A stretch of 64,000 nt of DNA. It comes from Dyella halodurans (GTDB taxonomy: Bacteria > Pseudomonadota > Gammaproteobacteria > Xanthomonadales > Rhodanobacteraceae). Position 1 is the first letter of the stretch, and each line of letters opens with the position of its first letter. Below, one piece after another: positions 9,302 to 17,552 of the stretch. Where the stretch lies: contig NZ_JAPDPF010000002.1 in the NCBI RefSeq assembly GCF_026283925.1, positions 496,001-560,000 of the forward strand, written 5' to 3'. The notes under the pieces are model-generated. The model did no database searches. It was not told the DNA's origin and saw nothing but the letters and a program-made list of their open reading frames with translations. Made by a program: the position numbers and the translations under genes.

Positions 9302-9721
9302 CTATTGTGCTCGGCTGACCATGAAGTCGACGGCGGCCCGGATCGCCGCATCGTCGAGGCTGGGATTGCCGCCGTGCGCCGGCATCGCCCCTTTCTCGCC
9401 GCTGAAACCCTGCAGGGCGTGCGTATACAACACGTCCTTGCCCTGGGCGATGCGTGGCGCCCAATCCGCCTTGTTGCCGAGTACGGGCGCGCCCACCGCC
9501 GGGCTGCCGTGACACATCACGCAGGTGCCCTGGTAGACCTTCTCGCCGGGTGACACAACCGCCGGCGCGGCAGGTGGAACTGGCGCTGCCGCTGCGCTTG
9601 CCTCGGCGTTCGGCGGCGAAGACGGCGGCGTGATGCTGGACGTTCCCTTGTCGCCACTGCAGGCAGCAAGAAGCAGGGCCACCGCAAAACAGAGCGGGCC
9701 ACCGAGGTGTCGGTCATTCAT
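9302..9721 (-). CDS. Class I cytochrome c lipoprotein, first gene of the nosR operon
   Basis: A 139-residue lipoprotein with lipobox LLAAC, then a 35-residue Ala/Pro/Ser linker and one c-type haem domain. The haem site is CVMCH, and the likely axial methionine is in MPAHGGNPSLDD, as in the cytochrome c5 family. It sits 12 bases before nosR and is the first gene of the leftward transcript. It is therefore a good candidate electron donor to NosZ (inference). The start at 9721 is chosen because the lipoprotein signal begins there; the upstream frame is promoter DNA. Confidence 0.87.
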   Translation of the reverse strand: MNDRHLGGPLCFAVALLLAACSGDKGTSSITPPSSPPNAEASAAAAPVPPAAPAVVSPGEKVYQGTCVMCHGSPAVGAPVLGNKADWAPRIAQGKDVLYTHALQGFSGEKGAMPAHGGNPSLDDAAIRAAVDFMVSRAQ

Positions 9722-9790
9722 CGATTGATTTCCCTGGATACGGACGCTGGTTGTCAGGCGCAGACACGGTGCGGTCGCGACATGGCGAGC

Positions 9791-9831
9791 ATGAAAACAG
9801 TGCGCCGCACATTTCTCTCTGATTTGCGTCA
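9791..9831 (-). promoter_or_regulatory. FNR-type site and -10 for the cytochrome c/nosR operon
   Basis: The site TGAT-TTGC-GTCA lies at 9820-9831. Reading leftward, a -10-like TTTCAT lies at 9791-9796. This puts the site centre at -41.5 from a predicted start at 9784, which is the class II FNR position. Found by eye. Confidence 0.6.
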
Positions 9832-9882
9832 GGCCTGCGGCAATCGATACCGATGCCCGCGATCGACAACCTGGACGCTGCG

Positions 9883-9923
9883 TGACTTGCGTCAAGGGAG
9901 CTTGCACGTGCGCGCCCTAGAGT
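9883..9923 (+). promoter_or_regulatory. FNR-type site and -10 for nosZ
   Basis: A perfect palindrome TGAC-TTGC-GTCA at 9883-9894 is followed 23 bases later by a -10-like TAGAGT at 9918-9923. The predicted start is 9930, which places the site at -41.5 and leaves a 35-base leader before nosZ. The same core occurs upstream of ubiU. Confidence 0.7.
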
Positions 9924-9964
9924 CCGCCCCGTCCAGAACCTGACGCGACAAAGAGGGATGTGCA

Positions 9965-11902
9965 ATGAGTGGGAAGCAAACACAAGACGAACTATCGGCA
10001 GTCGACCCCAGTCGGAGAAAGTTCCTGGGCACGACCGCCATGGCGGGACTGGCCGGCACCGGCGCCGTGCTCGGGCTGACCGCCTGCGGCGCGCCGGCAC
10101 CAGCGCAAGGCGACAAATCAGCGCCAGCCGCTGCAGCATCCGCGGAGAACGGCAAGTACGAGGTGGCGCCAGGCAAGCTCGATGCCTACTACCTCATTTC
10201 GTCCGGCGGCCATTCCGGCGAAGCACGCGTGCTCGGCTGCCCCTCGGGACGCACGATCAAGCGGATTCCCGTATTCAATATCGACCCCATGGTGGGCTGG
10301 GGCATCACCAACGAATCGAGGGCGATCATCGGCACGCGTCCGGACGGCCAGTTGAATTACTGGACGGGCGATACGCACCACGTGCATGGCTCGTACAACA
10401 ATGGCACTTACGACGGCAAGTATTTCTGGGTCAACGACAAGTTGAACGCCCGTGTCGCACGTATCCGCGGCGATACCTTTGAAACCGACAAGATCGTCGA
10501 GCTGCCGAATGTCCAGGGCCAGCACGGCCTGTTCCCCGACAAGCGCGATCCCGTCGACGCGTCAATCAACCACACCACGCGCGTCTTCGCTGGCGCCGAA
10601 TTCCACACGCCGCTGCCCAACGACGGCCGCGACAAGGAGTCGCCGGAAAAGTACGGCTGCCTGTTCACCTGTGTCGATGCCCTCAGCATGGAGGTCCGCT
10701 GGCAATGCCGCATCGACGGCAATATGGATCTGATCGCCACCAGCTATGACGGCAAGTACGCGGCCTCCGACCAGTACAACACCGAAGGTGGCGTGCATTA
10801 CGAAGACATGATGTCCGCCGAACAGGATGCCTGCGTATTCTTCAACATCGCCCGCATCGAGCAAGCCATCGCCGCTGGCAAGTCGACCACGATCGGCAAC
10901 TCGAAGGTGCCTGTGGTGGATGGTCGCAAGGAGGCCAACCCGGATCCGAAGACCTCGCTCACCTGCTATGTGCCGGTACCGAAGAACCCGCACGGCGTGA
11001 ACGCGAGCCCCGACGGCAAGTACTTCATCTGCTCCGGCAAGCTGTCGCCCACCTGCACCGTGATCGACCTGGCGCTGATCGACCAGTGGTTCAATGGCGA
11101 GCTGGCCAAGCCGCGTGATGCGGTGGTCGCCGAGCCCAACGTCGGACTTGGCCCCTTGCACACGGCGTTCGACGGCCGCGGCAATGCCTACACGACGCTG
11201 TTCCTGGACAGCAAGATCGCCAAATGGAGCGTCGACGGCGCGATCAAGCAGTTCAAGGGCGACGCCAGCGCCAAGGTGATCCTCGACACGATCGACGTCC
11301 AATACCAGCCCGGCCACGGCTTCACCTCGATGGGCGAGACCAACCAGCCTGATGGCCAGTTCTTCAATTCCGGCAACAAGTTCTCCAAGGACCGCTTCCT
11401 GCCGGTGGGGCCGTTGCACGTCGAGACCGAGCAGCTGATCGACATCTCCGGCGAGAAGATGAAGTTGATCCATGACCACTCGGCCTACTCGGAGCCGCAC
11501 GACGGCATCATCGTGCGCGCCGACATCATCAAGACGCGCCAGATCTATGACCTCGACGAGTTCCCCAACGCGGTCAAGACCAAGGAAGACAGCACCATCG
11601 AGCGCAACGGCAACAAGGTTCACATCAAGCTGATCTCGCAGGCGCCGGCGTTCTCGATGCGGGAGTTCACCGTCAAGAAGGGCGATATCGTCACCATCAC
11701 GCTCACCAACCACGACAAGGTGGAGGACCTCACCCACGGTTTCGGCATACCCAAATACAACATCAGCTTCATCGTCAACCCACTGGAAACGAAATCGGTC
11801 ACCTTCGTTGCCGACAAGCCCGGCGTGTTCTGGTGTTACTGCCTGCACTTCTGCCACGCCCTGCATCTGGAGATGCGTTCGCGGCTGATCGTGGAGGGCT
11901 AA
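9965..11902 (+). CDS. nosZ: NosZ, nitrous-oxide reductase (clade I, Tat-exported)
   Basis: The 645-residue terminal reductase of denitrification, reducing N2O to N2. A twin-arginine signal (SRRKFLG, residues 16-22) marks clade I and Tat export. The seven-bladed propeller holds the CuZ histidines, for example DTHHVHGSY, NPHGVNASPDGKY, GLGPLHTAFDG and HDHSAYSEPHD. The C-terminal cupredoxin carries the CuA ligands in FWCYCLHFCHALHLEM. Unusually, the signal ends in a lipobox-like L38-T-A-C41 followed by Gly, so the mature enzyme may be lipid-anchored. It is divergent from the cytochrome c/nosR operon. Confidence 0.96.
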   Translation: MSGKQTQDELSAVDPSRRKFLGTTAMAGLAGTGAVLGLTACGAPAPAQGDKSAPAAAASAENGKYEVAPGKLDAYYLISSGGHSGEARVLGCPSGRTIKRIPVFNIDPMVGWGITNESRAIIGTRPDGQLNYWTGDTHHVHGSYNNGTYDGKYFWVNDKLNARVARIRGDTFETDKIVELPNVQGQHGLFPDKRDPVDASINHTTRVFAGAEFHTPLPNDGRDKESPEKYGCLFTCVDALSMEVRWQCRIDGNMDLIATSYDGKYAASDQYNTEGGVHYEDMMSAEQDACVFFNIARIEQAIAAGKSTTIGNSKVPVVDGRKEANPDPKTSLTCYVPVPKNPHGVNASPDGKYFICSGKLSPTCTVIDLALIDQWFNGELAKPRDAVVAEPNVGLGPLHTAFDGRGNAYTTLFLDSKIAKWSVDGAIKQFKGDASAKVILDTIDVQYQPGHGFTSMGETNQPDGQFFNSGNKFSKDRFLPVGPLHVETEQLIDISGEKMKLIHDHSAYSEPHDGIIVRADIIKTRQIYDLDEFPNAVKTKEDSTIERNGNKVHIKLISQAPAFSMREFTVKKGDIVTITLTNHDKVEDLTHGFGIPKYNISFIVNPLETKSVTFVADKPGVFWCYCLHFCHALHLEMRSRLIVEG

Positions 11903-11910
11903 GCCTGGCG

Positions 11911-11935
11911 AGGCGCCGCCGTACTGGCGGCGCCT
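11911..11935 (+). terminator. Strong hairpin after nosZ
   Basis: A perfect 10-bp stem (AGGCGCCGCC / GGCGGCGCCT) with a 5-base loop starts 8 bases after the nosZ stop. No T-run follows, so it may act as a processing or attenuating stem between nosZ and nosX rather than a full intrinsic terminator. Confidence 0.5.
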
Positions 11936-11992
11936 CCCTCGCAACAGCCTTCCCATGCGCCCTGCACCACCCACCCCAGCTGAGCCCGATCG

Positions 11993-13120
11993 ATGACCTT
12001 CCGTCCGCGTGAGATTGCCACCCGCCTGCTACTGGTGCTGGCGGCAGCGCTGCTGCTGGCGGGCCTGCTGCTGTGGCTGCGGCGGCCACAGCTGATCCAG
12101 TCCGAGTTCCTGGTGTTTGGCACGCGCGCGCGCCTCGAACTGCTCGCACGCAATCGCGACGATGCCGAAGCCGCCCTGCAGGAGATTGGCCGGCTCTTTG
12201 TCTACGACCACCACACCTGGCACCCCTGGGAACCCAGCGAGCTGACCCGGCTCAACGAGGCCCTCGCCAGGGGTGAGTCCTACCGGGTGCCGGCGGTCGT
12301 GGCGGACCTGATTCGCCGGGCCCAGCAGGGCTACACGCAGAGCGACGGCTTGTTCAATGCCGCCGCGGGCCGCTTGATCAGCGCCTGGGGTTTCCACACC
12401 AGCAACTACCCCGTGCAGACGCCTGCGCCCGCGGCGGCGCAGGTACGCACCCTGCTCGCGTCCCATCCAGGCATGGACGACGTGCGCATCACCAGGGACG
12501 GCAGCATCAGCGCAACCAATCCCGACGTATCGCTCGATCTCAACGGACTCTCCGAAGGCTACGCGGCAGCGCAAGTCCGCCAGTTGCTCGCGCGGCACGG
12601 CATCCACGATGCACTGGTGTATATCGGTGGCTTCGTACTGGCGCTGGGACACAACGACAGCCAGTCGTGGCGTGTGGGCGTCAGCGCTCCGTCAGGCGTA
12701 CTTGGCAGCATCGACCTGGACGACAACGAAGCGCTCGCCTCCTCCGGCGACTACCAGCGCCACCGCGCGGGGGCGGTCGACCTGGGCCATATCGTCGATA
12801 CGCGGACCGGCTGGCCGCAGCGGGCCAGCGCGGCCACGAGCGTGCTCAGCGACGACCCAGTGTTCGCGGACATCGCCGCCACGGCGCTGATGGTGGCCGG
12901 CCCGGCCGGCTTCCAGCAGCTGGCCGACCATATGCATCTGAGCTGCGCGCTGCTGCTGGGCCACGACGGCGTGCTCTACATCACCCCTGGCATGCTCGCG
13001 CGACTGCACGGCAGCCCTCCCGCGGCCGGCCTGCTCATCATTCCCCAGCCATCGTCCGATTGCCGGCGCGGTGCGCGCGGAGATCGCGACGAGGGCGTGG
13101 TCGTACCGGAGGGGATCTAG
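11993..13120 (+). CDS. nosX: NosX/ApbE-type FAD:protein FMN transferase
   Basis: A 375-residue membrane-anchored periplasmic protein (N-terminal helix at residues 12-28) of the ApbE family. The family attaches FMN covalently to a Ser/Thr of partner flavoproteins. In nos loci the partner is NosR. Visible family blocks are SLDLNGLSEGYAA, DALVYIGGFVLALG, ALASSGDYQRH and the Mg-site region GHIVDTRTGWP. It follows nosZ by 90 bases with a hairpin between, so it is probably cotranscribed at a lower level. The last 40 residues are arginine-rich and not part of the usual family core. Confidence 0.9.
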   Translation: MTFRPREIATRLLLVLAAALLLAGLLLWLRRPQLIQSEFLVFGTRARLELLARNRDDAEAALQEIGRLFVYDHHTWHPWEPSELTRLNEALARGESYRVPAVVADLIRRAQQGYTQSDGLFNAAAGRLISAWGFHTSNYPVQTPAPAAAQVRTLLASHPGMDDVRITRDGSISATNPDVSLDLNGLSEGYAAAQVRQLLARHGIHDALVYIGGFVLALGHNDSQSWRVGVSAPSGVLGSIDLDDNEALASSGDYQRHRAGAVDLGHIVDTRTGWPQRASAATSVLSDDPVFADIAATALMVAGPAGFQQLADHMHLSCALLLGHDGVLYITPGMLARLHGSPPAAGLLIIPQPSSDCRRGARGDRDEGVVVPEGI

Positions 13121-13172
13121 CCTCCGCGTGCCTTCAGGGACTCTAGGCCAGCCCCGGGGGCACGTGGCAGCG

Positions 13173-13949
13173 TCACCGACCTATCAGTGACTTTGCCAAT
13201 TGACGCAGCTGATCCGGTTTCACCAGCACCAACTCCCGCCCGTCCACCGCGATCAGGCCTTGCTGGCGGAATCGGGTCAGCACCCGACTGACGGTCTCGG
13301 AGGCGAGTCGCAGGTAATTGGCGATGTCGCCGCGCGACATGCTCAGGCGAAAGCGCTCGCCGGAAAATCCACGTTCCGCAAAGCGATCGCCCAGATCGAT
13401 CAGAAAGGCCGCCACCCGCTCATCTGCACTGTGGTCACCCGCCAGTCTGCTGGCCGAGCCCAGTTCCTTGCTGAGCATCCGGAACAGCTCCTGTTGCACC
13501 GCCGGCATGCGCGATGCCAGCTGACTCATGGCGGGAAATGAGAACCGGCAGAAATGCGCCGTATCGAGCGCAATCGCATCGCAAGGGAATCGCTCGGGAT
13601 AGATGGCGTTGAGGCCGATCACTTCGCCGGGCAAGTAGAAACCGAGCACATGTTCGCGCCCATCACCGTCCAGAACCCGTGTCTTCACCATGCCGGCGCG
13701 CACGGCGTAGATGGCACGGAAGGGCGCGTCGGTACGGAACACATATTCATCGGCATGGTACGGCCCGATGTGCTCCACCAGGCAGTGCAGTTCGGCCAGC
13801 TGCGGCTTGGCGTAGCCCACGCTCAGGCATGCGCTGGAAAAGGCACAGGTGCGGCAGAAGTGGGTCTCGTCGCCATCATCCGCGATCGGGCTGGGTTCTT
13901 CTGGCAACCGACCGGATGGGATGTGGGTGCGCATGGAAAAGGGGCTCAT
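13173..13949 (-). CDS. fnr: FNR-type oxygen-sensing transcription regulator (first paralogue)
   Basis: A 258-residue CRP/FNR family activator. Cluster ligands match E. coli FNR: Cys32-X2-Cys35-X5-Cys41 plus Cys134 in HFCRF. It should therefore carry an O2-labile 4Fe-4S cluster and not be a haem-type DNR. The recognition helix reads SETVSRVL, with the Glu-x-x-Ser-Arg of FNR at 218-222. The dimer helix and beta-roll (VLGFYLPGEVIGLNAIYP) are intact. An alternative start is 13934; a much longer open frame upstream is not protein-like. It converges with nosX. Confidence 0.9.
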   Translation of the reverse strand: MSPFSMRTHIPSGRLPEEPSPIADDGDETHFCRTCAFSSACLSVGYAKPQLAELHCLVEHIGPYHADEYVFRTDAPFRAIYAVRAGMVKTRVLDGDGREHVLGFYLPGEVIGLNAIYPERFPCDAIALDTAHFCRFSFPAMSQLASRMPAVQQELFRMLSKELGSASRLAGDHSADERVAAFLIDLGDRFAERGFSGERFRLSMSRGDIANYLRLASETVSRVLTRFRQQGLIAVDGRELVLVKPDQLRQLAKSLIGR

Positions 13950-14067
13950 CGGATGGCGAATATCGCAAGAGTAACCTGTCGGCGCCTTGCCGACACCCGC
14001 GCCGTCGCCCCGGATGGGCGGGCCCCAGCATGCATGCCCATGGCGACCCGGCGTCCTGGCGTTTGCC

Positions 14068-14108
14068 TGACCTTCGTCAAGGCCATGAGCGTTCCCGGCA
14101 TGGACCAT
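14068..14108 (+). promoter_or_regulatory. FNR-type site upstream of the decarboxylase gene
   Basis: TGAC-CTTC-GTCA at 14068-14079, followed by a -10-like GACCAT at 14103-14108, gives a site at -41.5 from a predicted start at 14115. In the opposite direction (towards fnr) no -10 is seen at the matching distance, so rightward control is more likely. Confidence 0.45.
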
Positions 14109-14223
14109 GGGCGCCTGCCTTGTGGAGATACGCCATGGACCCCGTTCGAAAGCACACCCGGGAATGTACCCGTCGGGTACGGTCAATGTCCCAGCCGCAG
14201 GCTTGCTGGCGAGGTGGGGTGAT

Positions 14224-16242
14224 ATGAGCGCGGCGCAGCCCATGTCAGCCACGGCCGGGCACGACCATGCCCTGGATGCCTGCTTTCTTGGCCCGTATGG
14301 CGAAAACGACACGCTGCTGGAGAAGCTCCTGGTGGAGTTTCTGCGTGACCATGTGTATTGGCGGCGGAACTTTCACCCCGAGGATCCGCCGGCCATCGCC
14401 ACGACGGCCGCGCAACACCCCGATTACCTGGCTTATGAGGCGCGCATGCGCCGGGAACTGCATAGGCTATCGGCCGCCCTGAAAAAGTCGGTGCCATTCC
14501 ATAGCCCGCGCTATATCGGCCACATGGCCTCGGATCTGCTGCTGCCGGGCCTGGCGGCGCAGATGCTCACCCTGCCCTACAACCCGAACAATGTCAGCGA
14601 AGATGCGGCGCCAGTAACAGTGGAGCTGGAGGTCAAGGTCGGGCTGCAGCTCGCGCGCATGCTCGGCTACCCCAATGACCCGAATCAGGACCTGTGCGCC
14701 CTGGGTCATCTCACCTCGGGCGGGACGGTCGCCAACTATCAGGCCCTGCGCCTCGCGTTGGCGCTCAAGGCGTTTCCGGTGGCCTTGCGTGCGGCGCAAG
14801 TTCCGGAAATCGAGCTACCTGCGGATGATTGGAGCGCCTTCAACCTCGCTTCCGCGGATGGCATTGCCCTCTTGACCCAATGGCAACGCTGGCTGTCTAC
14901 GCTGCCGCCGGCCGAGCGACACCACTGGCAAGCTCGCGTGGAGGCCGAGCGCATCGAGCAACGCGGCCTGGTGGACTTCTTCACCGCCCATTCGCAACTG
15001 TCGGTACCACTCGTCCTCGCGCCCGCGACGGCTCACTACTCATGGAGCAAGGGCCTGAAGCTTCTCGGCCTGGGCCGAAACCAACTGGAATTGCTGCCGA
15101 CACGAAGCATGCGGCTGGATCCGGAAGCACTTCGCGCGACGCTGAGGCAATGTGCGCGTGAGCGGCGATCCGTCCTGATGTGCGTAGCGGTGCTGGGCGG
15201 CACCGAATACGGCACCATCGACCCTGTAGATGGCGTGCTCGCCGCGCGCGCTGAAGCGCGCACTCTTGGCCTGGATTTCGCCGTGCACGTGGACGCCGCA
15301 TGGGGCGGTTACCTGGCCACCCTATTCCGCCACGCAGACGGCAGCCTTCGCTCGCGCGACGAAGTCGGGGCGGAATACATCCAGTTTCCGACCCCCGCGG
15401 TTCACGCGGCTTTCGCGGCGCTAGGCGATACCGATTCCGCAACGGTGGATCCGCACAAGCTCGGTTATCTGCCCTACGGCGCAGGCGCCTTTATTTGCCG
15501 CGATCACCGCGCCATGGCCTTGCTCGCCGAGCGCGCCGACTACGTCTTTCAAGCCGGCACGCCGGCCGACTACATGACCCGCTACCGCAATATCGGCCAG
15601 TTCACTCCGGAAGGCTCCAAAGCGGGCGCCGTCGCTGCAGCCGCCTACGTGACCCATCAGGTGCTGCCCTTGCACCATGCGCAATTCGGCCGACTGCCAC
15701 GCGCCACCATACGCGCAGCAGAGGAATTCTATGCGCGGGCACGCCGCTTTGCGATCGACGTCGCTGACGTCGTAGCCGTGCTGGTGCCCTTCGTACCAGA
15801 CAGCAACCTGGTTTGCCTGGCGCTCAATCCCGTGGGCAACCGTGATGTACGCGCCGCCAACGTCTTCATGAGCACCCTGCAGGGCATGCTCAAGTGCGAA
15901 CCCGAGCAGCCGCTGCAGTCCAAGGAGTTCTTCGGCTCGGGCACCAGCCTGCGACCGGAGATGCTGGGGCCTGCCGAGACCGATCGCATCTTCACGGGAC
16001 TGGGACTCGACGCCATTGATCCCAACCAGAATCCTGAGCACGACCACCTGAGGATTCTTCGACACACCTTGATGAACCCGTATCTCGTGAATCGGGAAAA
16101 CGGCATGAACTATATCGACGGCTATTTCGACTTCCTCGAGCGAAGCATACGCGCGCTGCTTGCGCGCTCACCCTGGCATCGCGAATCAGGCATCGTCGCC
16201 GAGGCCGGTCCAAGGCCGGCATCGGAAGGTCGCGCTGCATGA
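14224..16242 (+). CDS. PLP-dependent decarboxylase, tyrosine-decarboxylase-like
   Basis: A 672-residue group II amino-acid decarboxylase most like bacterial tyrosine decarboxylases (DHVYWRRNFHP, RYIGHM, VDAAWGGYLATLF). The PLP lysine is K412 in TVDPHKLGYLPYGAG. The stacking histidine lies in ATAHYSWSKG (H271) and the cofactor aspartate is D357. The C-terminal part (MNYIDGYFDFLE) matches the long bacterial form. The substrate could be tyrosine, aspartate or another amino acid. The start at 14224 has GGGGTG upstream; a 39-residue upstream extension is not protein-like. An FNR-type site precedes it. Confidence 0.85.
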   Translation: MSAAQPMSATAGHDHALDACFLGPYGENDTLLEKLLVEFLRDHVYWRRNFHPEDPPAIATTAAQHPDYLAYEARMRRELHRLSAALKKSVPFHSPRYIGHMASDLLLPGLAAQMLTLPYNPNNVSEDAAPVTVELEVKVGLQLARMLGYPNDPNQDLCALGHLTSGGTVANYQALRLALALKAFPVALRAAQVPEIELPADDWSAFNLASADGIALLTQWQRWLSTLPPAERHHWQARVEAERIEQRGLVDFFTAHSQLSVPLVLAPATAHYSWSKGLKLLGLGRNQLELLPTRSMRLDPEALRATLRQCARERRSVLMCVAVLGGTEYGTIDPVDGVLAARAEARTLGLDFAVHVDAAWGGYLATLFRHADGSLRSRDEVGAEYIQFPTPAVHAAFAALGDTDSATVDPHKLGYLPYGAGAFICRDHRAMALLAERADYVFQAGTPADYMTRYRNIGQFTPEGSKAGAVAAAAYVTHQVLPLHHAQFGRLPRATIRAAEEFYARARRFAIDVADVVAVLVPFVPDSNLVCLALNPVGNRDVRAANVFMSTLQGMLKCEPEQPLQSKEFFGSGTSLRPEMLGPAETDRIFTGLGLDAIDPNQNPEHDHLRILRHTLMNPYLVNRENGMNYIDGYFDFLERSIRALLARSPWHRESGIVAEAGPRPASEGRAA

Positions 16243-16550
16243 GTTATCCAAATCGATTTTCGCGTATAGACAGGTAAACGCGCGCAAAGCCTGCGGTTCG
16301 CGTGTTCGACGGGCATGGCGTCAGCTGTCAGGTCCGGGACGGCAAAGTACCGTGGTTAGTCGGCGACCACCTGACGCACCATTTTCAACTCGCGCACGTC
16401 GTGCGGATGACGCCATGCGCTTGTTCGAGCGCAAGGTCGGCACAGAAATCATGCCAGTTGGCCATGCCGAGTCCTCACCTGACTTGCGTCAGCGACGCTG
16501 CAAGGACGGATGGCCATGATGCGCATCCAATCATAGGCAAGGGGCCTCGC
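16243..16550. other. Intergenic region before ubiU, holds an FNR-type promoter
   Basis: About 310 bases with no supportable gene. The frame upstream of ubiU is open from 16302, but its residues are not conserved-looking. The only clear signal is the FNR-type site at 16480 with its -10, annotated separately. Confidence 0.5.
16480..16520 (+). promoter_or_regulatory. FNR-type site and -10 for ubiU-ubiV
   Basis: TGAC-TTGC-GTCA at 16480-16491, the same 12-base core as at nosZ, is followed at the same distance by CATGAT at 16515-16520. The predicted start is 16527, 24 bases before the ubiU ATG. The E. coli ubiUV genes are also FNR-activated (established). Confidence 0.7.
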
Positions 16551-17549
16551 ATGCATTTGGTCTGTCCCGCCGGCAACCTGCCGGCTTTGCAAGCGGCGAT
16601 CGACGCCGGCGCCGATGCGGTCTACGCGGGCTTTCGCGATCAGACCAACGCACGCGCTTTTCCAGGACTCAATTTCAGTGACGAAGAGCTGCGCCAGGGC
16701 ATTGCCTACGCACATGCTCGAGGTCGCAAGGTCTACCTGGCTCTCAATACCTATCCGGACAGTGCCCGACTCGCACTGTGGCAAGCAACGGTGGACAAGG
16801 CGGCCAGCTTTGGCTGCGATGCGATCATCGCCGCGGAAATGGCCGTGCTCGATTATGCCTCGCGCAGTTATCCCCAACTGGCGCGACATCTCTCGGTGCA
16901 AGGTTCGGCCACCACGGCACCCGCCTTGCGCTATATGCACGAGCGCTTCGGCATCGAGCGAGCGGTGTTGCCTCGCGTGCTGTCGATCCAGCAAGTGGAG
17001 CGGCTGTGCGAGCAGTCGCCCGTGCCACTGGAAGTGTTCGCGTTCGGCAGCCTGTGCATCATGGTCGAAGGTCGCTGCCAGCTTTCCAGCTACGTCACGG
17101 GAGCATCACCGAATCGCCACGGCGTGTGTTCGCCAGCGCACTTCGTACGCTGGGACGAACACCCCGACGGTGGGCGCAGCGTGCGCCTGAACCAGGTGCT
17201 GATCGATCGCTTTGGGCAATCCGAACCCGCCGGCTATCCCACCGTCTGCAAAGGTCGCTTTGTCGTCGGCGACGAAACATTCCACGCCCTGGAAGAGCCT
17301 ACCAGCCTCAATACCCTGGAGCTGCTGCCACGCCTGGCGCAGGCCGGTGTGGCGGCACTGAAGATTGAAGGCCGGCAGCGCGGCGTGGCCTACGTGGCGT
17401 CGGTCACCCGAACCTGGCGGGACGCCCTGGATCGCTACCGCGCCTCGCCGCAGCACTGGTCGGCGAAGCCGACGTGGCAACAAGCCCTGTCACAGCATGC
17501 CGAGGGTCACCAGACCACGCTTGGCCCGTATCACCGCAACTGGCACTGA
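16551..17549 (+). CDS. ubiU: UbiU, O2-independent ubiquinone hydroxylation protein (U32 family)
   Basis: A 332-residue U32-peptidase-family protein, one residue longer than E. coli UbiU. The start MHLVCPAGNLPALQAAI aligns with it without gaps. The four 4Fe-4S ligands are C169, C176, C193 and C233, virtually the E. coli positions. With UbiV it forms the heterodimer that hydroxylates ubiquinone precursors without oxygen, using prephenate as hydroxyl source in the known system. It is followed after 3 bases by ubiV. Confidence 0.95.
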   Translation: MHLVCPAGNLPALQAAIDAGADAVYAGFRDQTNARAFPGLNFSDEELRQGIAYAHARGRKVYLALNTYPDSARLALWQATVDKAASFGCDAIIAAEMAVLDYASRSYPQLARHLSVQGSATTAPALRYMHERFGIERAVLPRVLSIQQVERLCEQSPVPLEVFAFGSLCIMVEGRCQLSSYVTGASPNRHGVCSPAHFVRWDEHPDGGRSVRLNQVLIDRFGQSEPAGYPTVCKGRFVVGDETFHALEEPTSLNTLELLPRLAQAGVAALKIEGRQRGVAYVASVTRTWRDALDRYRASPQHWSAKPTWQQALSQHAEGHQTTLGPYHRNWH

Positions 17550-17552
17550 ACC

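Noticed and set aside
9842-9875. Second FNR-like half-sites in the nosR/nosZ gap
   Set aside because: ATCGAT-type palindromes are present but lack the TGAC/GTCA arms and correct spacing; common by chance in GC-rich DNA with GATC.
10562-11974. 470-codon open frame on the minus strand
   Set aside because: Antisense to nosZ. Its product is low-complexity (Val, Asp, Arg, His) and typical of the reverse frame of a GC-rich gene.
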